In this document: piece by piece, positions 1-5,111 of the stretch | Layout of the letters: each line of letters begins with the position of its first letter | How positions within the stretch are numbered: the stretch's first letter is position 1 | Made by a program: the position numbers and the translations under genes | DNA from: Candidatus Poseidonia sp. | GTDB lineage: Archaea; Thermoplasmatota; Poseidoniia; Poseidoniales; Poseidoniaceae | DNA length: 6,159 nt | NCBI GenBank assembly: GCA_023254365.1 | Contig: JALRLQ010000092.1 | Span: 1-6,159 of the forward strand | Direction: 5' to 3' | Notes under the pieces: model-generated | What the model saw: only the letters and a program-made list of their open reading frames with translations | Databases searched by the model: none | Told to the model about the DNA's origin: nothing

Positions 1-614
1 CGGTCGGACCTGGCGAGACTCAAGCGAGCGTTTTGCTCAACAATCAACACCGTGATGCCCTCTTTTCGGAGATTGTCAATCCGTTCGATGATTTGTTGTT
101 GGTACAGAGGTGACAACGCTGCGGTTGGTTCGTCGAGCAAGAGAAAGGATGGGTCAGAAATGAGTGCTCGGGAGATGGCGAGCATTTGCCGCTCACCCCC
201 TGAGAGCGAGGCAGCCAGATCGTGCTCCCGTGAGCGAAGGTCAGGGAACATGTTGAGCGCCCGCTCAATGCGTTGTTTGAGAACAGCTGAGGGCAGGGCG
301 TTGCCGCCCATCTGAAGATTCTCTTCGACCGAGAGCGTGGGAAAGACGTTGTTCACTTGAGGAACGTAAGCAATGCCCTTTCGTACCAGTTGGTCGGTCC
401 GCAACTTCTCAATGCGTTCCCCACGGTAGGTCGCTTCGCCTCCGTAATACGTAGCAATACCAAAGAGGGTTTTGATGAAGGTGGATTTTCCGCAACCGTT
501 CGGTCCAATGATGGTGACGAATTCACCCTCATCAACGTAAAGGTCTATGTCGTACAGGATTTGGACACTTCCGTATCCTCCGCTCAAGCCTTTGACGTCC
601 AAGAGTCGCGTCAT
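1..614 (-). CDS. livF: LivF-type ABC importer ATPase, 3' end cut by window
   Basis: Cytoplasmic ATP-hydrolysing subunit of a branched-chain amino-acid-type importer; it should pair with LivG under the fused permease. 204 residues are visible; the family is usually about 235 aa, so roughly 30 C-terminal residues lie beyond base 1. Visible motifs: Walker A GPNGCGKST (37-45), Q-loop Gln86 in YVPQ, signature LSGGERQ (137-143), Walker B FLLLDE (157-162). Residues 192-195 are VEQN, so Gln stands where most ABC ATPases have the H-loop His; this is normal for LivF and is what separates it from LivG. The signature LSGGE instead of LSGGQ also fits LivF. The ATG at 614 overlaps the livG stop as ATGA and follows a perfect Shine-Dalgarno. 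Walker A has Cys at the usual Ala position, as in LivG. Family assignment is very secure; substrate is not fixed by this subunit. Confidence 0.95.
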   Translation of the reverse strand, partial: MTRLLDVKGLSGGYGSVQILYDIDLYVDEGEFVTIIGPNGCGKSTFIKTLFGIATYYGGEATYRGERIEKLRTDQLVRKGIAYVPQVNNVFPTLSVEENLQMGGNALPSAVLKQRIERALNMFPDLRSREHDLAASLSGGERQMLAISRALISDPSFLLLDEPTAALSPLYQQQIIERIDNLRKEGITVLIVEQNARLSLARSD

Positions 615-1429
615 TCTTCTTCACCTCCATCATCGCCGGCCGCCCCCAAATAGGCCTCAATGACGGCACGGTTGGAGCGAACTTCATCCGGTGTGCCCAC
701 CATCAAGACGTCGCCCTCGTTCATGACCACAATTCGGTCGACACCCTGACGCAGAATGAAATCCATGTTGTGCTCGATGACCAAGATGGAAATGCCGGTG
801 GTGTCAACGAGTTCACGGAGGTTGTTGAAAATCTTCATCGCCAAGGGACCGGCCACACCCGCCACCGGCTCATCGAGCAGCAGCAGTTGAGGGTCGCCCA
901 TCATGGAACGGCCGATATCAACGAGTTTGCTTTGGCCACCGGAGAGTTCGCCCGCCATGTTATGAGCCATGTGGGGCACTTCAAGCTGGTCGAGCACGGC
1001 AAAGGCCTTGGAAAGCCGTGCCTTTTCAGCAGGCCTTGAACGTCCTCTGAACAATGACAGGAACGGGTTGGGCGAGAATTGCTTTCGAGGAGGCACCAGC
1101 AAGTTCTCGATCACGGTCATGTCCTTCCACAGTCGAGTGTGCTGGAACGTCCGGGTCATCCCAAGTTTCTGAATTTGGTCAGGCCGCTTGTCGGAGACGT
1201 CCACACCGAAGACCTCAACGGTGCCGCTTGTTTTCTCAAGCAGACCGCTGATGCAGTTGAAGGTGGTCGATTTACCGCATCCGTTGGGCCCGATGAGACC
1301 GACAAATTCACCGGGCATGACCTCAAACGAGACGTCTTTCACCGCCACCAAACCACCGAACTCCTTTCGCAAGTTCTTGACCGAAAGCAACGGTGTTTCG
1401 CTCACCACGTCTTGCTTGGTTTCGCTCAT
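611..1429 (-). CDS. livG: LivG-type ABC importer ATPase
   Basis: Complete 272-aa cytoplasmic ATPase of the same importer, partner of LivF. Visible motifs: Walker A GPNGCGKST (47-55), Q-loop Gln96 within RTFQHTRLW, a stretch MTVIENLL (104-111) typical of LivG, signature LSGGQ (162-166), Walker B LLLLDE (182-187), H-loop His220 in VIEHNMD, and the C-terminal GTPDEV...VIEAYLG found at the end of LivG proteins. By memory it aligns with E. coli LivG (about 255 aa) along the whole length. Differences: a roughly 10-residue polar N-terminal extension, LSGGQSKL where E. coli has AYGDQRR, and AGVAGP where LivG usually has AGLNP after Walker B. The ATG at 1429 overlaps the permease stop (ATGA) and has a perfect Shine-Dalgarno six bases upstream. 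The last residues GGEEE are encoded by the Shine-Dalgarno of livF. Composition is near neutral (37 acidic, 29 basic). Confidence 0.97.
   Translation of the reverse strand: MSETKQDVVSETPLLSVKNLRKEFGGLVAVKDVSFEVMPGEFVGLIGPNGCGKSTTFNCISGLLEKTSGTVEVFGVDVSDKRPDQIQKLGMTRTFQHTRLWKDMTVIENLLVPPRKQFSPNPFLSLFRGRSRPAEKARLSKAFAVLDQLEVPHMAHNMAGELSGGQSKLVDIGRSMMGDPQLLLLDEPVAGVAGPLAMKIFNNLRELVDTTGISILVIEHNMDFILRQGVDRIVVMNEGDVLMVGTPDEVRSNRAVIEAYLGAAGDDGGEEE
621..628 (-). promoter_or_regulatory. Perfect Shine-Dalgarno of livF, inside livG
   Basis: The same GGAGGTGA, again six bases before the ATG (614), again coding for GGE at the end of the upstream protein, with an ATGA overlap to the livG stop. This fixes the livF start. 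Confidence 0.9.
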
Positions 1430-4400
1430 TGCTCCTCACCTCCCTTCAACGGATGGTCAGGTCGGTAGGGGACCTCGGGAAGCAGACCCTTCGGGTTGAA
1501 ACGAAGCGAGAAAATGAGCAACAAACCGACCAGGAGGACCTTCACATAGGCCATGCCTGCCCGAATGTCACCGCCGAGGAAGACTTCGTCGATCGAGCGC
1601 TGGTCGAAGAAGAACGACGCCAGTGCCAAGACGACGCCAAAGAGCATGAAGGTCTCTTGAACTGGACGCCAGCGCAGCAGCGCAGCGATGGCCATGAACG
1701 CAAAACAGGCCCACATGGCACTGACGGTGTCAACCACCAACCATTCAAACCAGCCATCAATACGGTCGGCAGTCTCGTGGAGGGGCAGGTCCGAGCTGCC
1801 TTGGGCGGCGACGAGCACGTTGAAGACGAATTCCATGAGAACGATGATGCTCGCACCAATGAGCATGCCTCGGTTGTTCCCAACGCCACCGATGATGAAG
1901 GCCGCCCAAACGAGGAACGTGGTCTTGGAGGGTGACATGAAACTGGGTTGGAAGCCGTTCAATTTCCAAGCCCAGAGCGCTCCTGCAAAGGCCGCAATGG
2001 CAGCACCCAAAGCGAGGCTGGCGGCTTTGTGGCGGAGAATGTCATGGCCGTGGTGCTGAGCGACCATCTCGTCTTCTCGGATGGAGCGGAGGATGCGACC
2101 CCACGGCGATTTCAGCACGGTGTTGAGCAGCCACCATGTGAGGAGGGTCGCAACGACGCCAATGATGGCCAACACCATCAGGTAAGGTGCGGGTTCGCCC
2201 AGATTCATCCAATCGCCGACGGTGACGGCCATGCTGTCGATACCGTCCGTGTTGGAACAGACCGTTGCGGAGAGGGGCTCACCTGCATCATCAAGTGGGG
2301 GATTGGAGCCGCAGAACCACCATTCTTGCAACGGGAGTTTGTAACGGGAGATGCCAACAGCGCTTCCCCATGAACCTGCACGAAGGAGCGGTTCGCCGCT
2401 CAGGAGGACGCGTACGATTTCGCCCAATGAGATGGTGATGATGGCGAAATAATCGCTACGAAGGCGAGCGGTCGGGTAGGCCAAAAACCACCCTGCCAAC
2501 GCACCAAGAATCATCGAAAACATGACTGCAGGAATAATGGGCCAACCGTAGCCATGCAGATCTTTGGGAGCCGTCAACAAACCAACGGTGATGGCGCCGA
2601 TGGACGCGAAGAAAATCACACCGAAATTCAATTGCCCGGTGATGCCCGTGTGCAAGTTCAGGGACATGGCCAAAATAGCAAAAATCGAGAGGGTGACCAA
2701 GACGTTCGAAACCTGAAGCGTTTTCACGAAACTGGCTTGGTCCGATTCGGCCACCGGCAACCAGTTGATGAAGAGCGCCATGACCAACGCCAGTACGGCA
2801 AACAGCACCCACGATCCTCGTTCGCTTTCTCGGCCGTAGAACATGTTGTACCGCTTCAGAACATCCGTTCGCTTGCTCGAAACGGATTCTGCGAAGGATG
2901 CCTTGAGCGAGGTTGTTCGCTCGTCAACCGCCTCCGAAATCCATCGAGTCTTCTCATCAAGGGCGATGCTGAGGCGACGCCATCCTTCGGCAATGGATTG
3001 AGTAAATCGGTGCCAACCGGAGGCCACTGAGTTCAAGAATCGAGGAATGGATTCGTTTGGCGTTGGCGTTTTGTCTCGCAACGTGTAGGAGGCCTCGCGC
3101 CATGCGAGGACATAGAGCACAAGCGGGACCGTTGGCCACACCAGCCATCCAACGTTGGCCAAGAAGGCGATGAGGACCTCTTCGCCGTGCATTAACCAGA
3201 GCCAATGCTCCTGTTCGGCCAGCGTCAACGCGGCGGGTGCATGCGCAAGGGAAAGCGATTCGCCTCCAGTAAGGAGGTTGAGTACGCTCTCGTTGGCAAT
3301 GGAATTCTCGCGCACGAACCCGCTGAATCGATAGACGGCGTACGCAAAGATGGTGCTGAAGAGGTATCGCTGGCCGCGAAGGTTGTTTCGTACACTGAAA
3401 TGGTGAAGGCCGGAAGGAGCAAGAAACACACCGAGCCATGCTGCTCGTTTCGGATTTGGCTCGAAGTCGTCTTCGGCGCGTTGACGGATACGCTTGATCT
3501 TCCATTGGTCGTACGCATCCCCGATGCCTTTGGGCATGATGAGCAAAATGGCGATGATGAGCACATACGGCATCACCTCAGCTAAGTTTGCATAATTGGA
3601 CCGTCCAAGCGGGGACCCGATACCTATCAGAATCGGGGAGGAGACCGAACGCACGAACCCGATGATGAGCGCCCCCACGATGGCGCCAGGGATGGAACCG
3701 ATGGTGCCCAGAACAATGACGGCGAAGGCGGGCAGCAACAACGTGAACCCGGTCTCGGGACTGTAACGAATGGTCATCGCAAAGATGGCACCACCGATTC
3801 CCGAGATGCCGGCCGAGAGGAAGGCACTCATCATGTGGACGCGCTCAACGTTAATGCCGCACGAAGCGGCGAGTTCAGGGTTGTCGGCCACGGCTCGCAT
3901 GCGACGACCGAGCCGTGTTTTGGTGAGCAGCAAAAGCAAGAGGCCAACGGATGCAAAAATGACAAACGGCATGGCGGCGCTGTAATAAGCATAGTTGGAC
4001 GTAAGTTCCGTTACACAATCGCTGCCAACCGAATAGACATCAGCCAACGGTGCCGACCCTTCCGTGGTGATTTTCTCGTAGACAGCAGCACCCGTCTCGG
4101 GGTCGGTGCCGACTTGCTCGCACGCACCGTATCGGTATACCTCGCCACTCTCCATGGAGCGGTCGCCGAGGTTGAGTTTGGTGACCGTCGTGGAGGCTTC
4201 AAATCGTTGTTCCCTTGCGATACGCCAGTCAATATCGGGTTCGTATAATTTAGTGCCCGCACCAAAGCGGAGATAGACAATGGCTCTCAGCACCAAGGCG
4301 ACACCGAGCGAAGCGATCATCATGACATCGGGGCTTGACTTGCGGTCACGAAAACCTCTGAAGACCAAACGGTCGATGATGATGCCAGCAATCCCCGTGA

Positions 4401-5004
4401 GCACAAAGGCCCCGACTAGGGTCCACGCAAGGAGGGACCAAACGAGGACACTGTCGGATGGTGTCGCATGCAATGGATAGAAGAAATCCATCCACATCAA
4501 CATGACCGCAACGTACATCCCAAGCATGAAGAACTCGCTTTGGGCGAAGTTTCCGTAGCGCTGCACGCTGTAGGTCAAGGTACACCCAACCGCAATGGCC
4601 AGGTAGGTCGATGACCACGTCAGGGTGCTGAACCCAATGGACGAGAGGTTGAAGTAAATCGTTGCCCGAGTATCCAAACCGTGCATCAAGAGCTCGATCG
4701 TCAAGAGGACGACGAGCAGCAAGAAGAACGGTGAGAACACCATCATGACGGAGCGAGGCCAACCCGGGCGAAGGTCGTCAAAGACCACCTTGACCAGCAA
4801 AAATCCCATGGAGATGAGTTGGAGGGATTGGGACAACCACACCATGTCGTTGGGAATGTTTCCCCCCAACACGGCGTCAATGCCGTTGCTGATACCCGAC
4901 TGATACAGCAAGCCGAGGACAGCGTCGAGGGCAAAGACGGCTGCGATCAGCAACCTTCTTTGCAGACGGGAGAGATCTCCCAGTCGTTCTCGAACGCTTT
5001 CCAT
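1426..5004 (-). CDS. Fused LivH-LivM permease of a branched-chain amino-acid-type ABC importer
   Basis: Single 1192-aa polypeptide carrying both membrane subunits. Order: extra N-terminal block (1-116); LivH core (about 117-498) with GNFAQSEFFMLG (151-162), the ATPase-coupling stretch from GRRMRAVADNPE (starting 366) and GTIGSIPGAIVGA (433-445); linker (499-731); LivM core (732-1192) with SLNLHTGITGQLNFG (781-795), LRSDYFAIITISLGEIVR (848-865), GRILRSIREDE (969-979), GGVGNNRG (1039-1046) and RFNPKGLLPE near the end. LivH and LivM are normally separate genes. The frame is open throughout with no sign of a frameshift. I chose ATG 5004 because AAGGTGAG lies seven bases upstream. The frame stays open to a GTG at 5067 (21 more residues), but that codon has no Shine-Dalgarno and sits in a hairpin. 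Both permeases keep their coupling motifs, so the protein should be functional. The C-terminal GGEEQ is encoded by the livG Shine-Dalgarno. Other HAAT substrates (amides, urea, aromatic acids) remain possible. Confidence 0.93.
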   Translation of the reverse strand: MESVRERLGDLSRLQRRLLIAAVFALDAVLGLLYQSGISNGIDAVLGGNIPNDMVWLSQSLQLISMGFLLVKVVFDDLRPGWPRSVMMVFSPFFLLLVVLLTIELLMHGLDTRATIYFNLSSIGFSTLTWSSTYLAIAVGCTLTYSVQRYGNFAQSEFFMLGMYVAVMLMWMDFFYPLHATPSDSVLVWSLLAWTLVGAFVLTGIAGIIIDRLVFRGFRDRKSSPDVMMIASLGVALVLRAIVYLRFGAGTKLYEPDIDWRIAREQRFEASTTVTKLNLGDRSMESGEVYRYGACEQVGTDPETGAAVYEKITTEGSAPLADVYSVGSDCVTELTSNYAYYSAAMPFVIFASVGLLLLLLTKTRLGRRMRAVADNPELAASCGINVERVHMMSAFLSAGISGIGGAIFAMTIRYSPETGFTLLLPAFAVIVLGTIGSIPGAIVGALIIGFVRSVSSPILIGIGSPLGRSNYANLAEVMPYVLIIAILLIMPKGIGDAYDQWKIKRIRQRAEDDFEPNPKRAAWLGVFLAPSGLHHFSVRNNLRGQRYLFSTIFAYAVYRFSGFVRENSIANESVLNLLTGGESLSLAHAPAALTLAEQEHWLWLMHGEEVLIAFLANVGWLVWPTVPLVLYVLAWREASYTLRDKTPTPNESIPRFLNSVASGWHRFTQSIAEGWRRLSIALDEKTRWISEAVDERTTSLKASFAESVSSKRTDVLKRYNMFYGRESERGSWVLFAVLALVMALFINWLPVAESDQASFVKTLQVSNVLVTLSIFAILAMSLNLHTGITGQLNFGVIFFASIGAITVGLLTAPKDLHGYGWPIIPAVMFSMILGALAGWFLAYPTARLRSDYFAIITISLGEIVRVLLSGEPLLRAGSWGSAVGISRYKLPLQEWWFCGSNPPLDDAGEPLSATVCSNTDGIDSMAVTVGDWMNLGEPAPYLMVLAIIGVVATLLTWWLLNTVLKSPWGRILRSIREDEMVAQHHGHDILRHKAASLALGAAIAAFAGALWAWKLNGFQPSFMSPSKTTFLVWAAFIIGGVGNNRGMLIGASIIVLMEFVFNVLVAAQGSSDLPLHETADRIDGWFEWLVVDTVSAMWACFAFMAIAALLRWRPVQETFMLFGVVLALASFFFDQRSIDEVFLGGDIRAGMAYVKVLLVGLLLIFSLRFNPKGLLPEVPYRPDHPLKGGEEQ
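1436..1443 (-). promoter_or_regulatory. Perfect Shine-Dalgarno of livG, inside the permease gene
   Basis: GGAGGTGA, fully complementary to the common 16S rRNA tail UCACCUCC, six bases before ATG 1429. It codes for the GGE of the permease C-terminus, and the start codon overlaps the permease TGA as ATGA, indicating translational coupling. Confidence 0.9.
2188..2337 (-). other. Enlarged polar loop in the LivM half with a cysteine pair
   Basis: Residues about 890-939 of the fused permease, between the segment after SLGEIVR and the next membrane segment (starting PYLMVLAIIG). It holds Cys898 and Cys916, 18 residues apart, plus several Asp residues and prolines. In LivM the equivalent region faces outward. 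Together with the LivH loop it accounts for four of the seven cysteines in the chain; the other three are in membrane segments or in the cytoplasmic coupling loop. A disulfide is inferred, not seen. Confidence 0.5.
2812..3510 (-). other. Unrecognised 233-aa linker joining LivH and LivM
   Basis: Residues 499-731 of the fused permease, between the end of LivH (MPKGIGDAY) and the first LivM membrane segment. Parts in order: a basic stretch (about 501-510) followed by an acidic patch; a weak hydrophobic run at about 547-564 interrupted by an Arg; a polar and acidic middle; a strong membrane segment at about 610-635 rich in Val, Leu and Trp; a short polar, proline-containing stretch; and a long amphipathic helix built from 11-residue repeats (660-714). 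No enzyme or binding motif is visible. If both hydrophobic runs cross the membrane, the chain returns to the side it left, which would keep LivM in its normal orientation. I do not know a family for this segment. Confidence 0.65.
2863..3027 (-). repeat. Five tandem 11-residue (hendecad) repeats in the permease linker
   Basis: Residues 660-714 divide into five units starting at 660, 671, 682, 693 and 704. Position 1 is Val, Ile, Leu, Val, Phe; position 2 is Ala or Asp; position 3 is Ser then Glu four times; position 8 is Phe, Leu, Ile, Leu, Lys. Trp falls at position 5 in units one and two. Spacing of hydrophobic residues at 1 and 8 of 11 predicts a long amphipathic helix, either a hendecad coiled coil or a helix lying on the membrane surface. 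The 33-bp DNA units are strongly diverged, so the pattern is kept at protein level only. Confidence 0.6.
3991..4254 (-). other. Enlarged extracytoplasmic loop in the LivH half with a cysteine pair
   Basis: Residues about 251-338 of the fused permease form a polar stretch of nearly 90 residues between two hydrophobic segments of the LivH core. This loop is much shorter in ordinary LivH. It contains two cysteines, Cys295 and Cys330, 35 residues apart. By the usual LivH topology it should lie outside the membrane, on the side where the binding protein docks; topology and a disulfide are inferred. Confidence 0.55.
4657..5004 (-). other. Extra N-terminal membrane block ahead of the LivH core
   Basis: Residues 1-116 of the fused permease. 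E. coli LivH begins almost directly with the segment that here starts near residue 117, so this block is additional. It opens with a charged, probably helical stretch (residues 1-17) and then shows hydrophobic runs at about 18-35, 58-75 and 85-109. The first two contain a few polar or charged residues, so the exact number of membrane passes is uncertain; the third is a clear one. I do not recognise it as a known domain. If there are three passes, the orientation rule for the LivH core would demand an opposite N-terminal side. Confidence 0.6.
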
Positions 5005-5011
5005 AGACTCA

Positions 5012-5019
5012 CTCACCTT
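5012..5019 (-). promoter_or_regulatory. Ribosome binding site deciding the permease start
   Basis: AAGGTGAG lies seven bases before ATG 5004 and matches the anti-Shine-Dalgarno core. It sits in a small GTGAG-rich stretch (four copies between 5008 and 5031), which also creates in-frame GTG codons at 5016, 5025 and 5031. ATG 5004 is the only one with a good site at normal distance. Confidence 0.7.
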
Positions 5020-5043
5020 GCTCACGCTCACTACGCCACAGGT

Positions 5044-5070
5044 CCCGGTTGAGGGTTCACCCCTCACGGG
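5044..5070 (-). promoter_or_regulatory. Intercistronic hairpin between binding-protein and permease genes
   Basis: In the transcript, an inner stem of six pairs (TGAGGG with CCCTCA) closes a five-base loop GTGAA, and an outer stem of four pairs (CCCG with CGGG) follows after a two-base bulge. It lies in the 107-bp gap 5005-5111. No T-run follows in the direction of transcription, so it is not a standard bacterial intrinsic terminator. Likely roles are protecting the 3' end of the upstream message or setting the ratio of binding protein to permease. No AT-rich TATA-like or -10-like element is visible in the gap, so the permease is probably read from an upstream promoter. Confidence 0.55.
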
Positions 5071-5111
5071 CGACTGGACGGAGTTCGGTGAACGTCAGTT
5101 CAACTTCGTCA

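Noticed and set aside
1393..1935. Plus-strand open frame of 180 codons opposite the LivM end
   Set aside because: Low-complexity charged translation (many Glu, Asp, His), no recognisable domain, and it lies fully opposite conserved LivM and LivG coding sequence.
2812..3510. Linker as the remains of a frameshifted or lost gene between livH and livM
   Set aside because: The frame is open across the whole stretch with organised hydrophobic and 11-residue periodicity, which decayed sequence would not keep.
5005..5067. GTG at 5067 as the permease start, adding 21 residues
   Set aside because: No Shine-Dalgarno upstream and the codon lies in the hairpin stem; ATG 5004 has a good site at seven bases.
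5044..5070. Hairpin as an intrinsic transcription terminator
   Set aside because: No T-run follows the stem in the minus-strand direction, and the downstream permease has no promoter of its own in sight.
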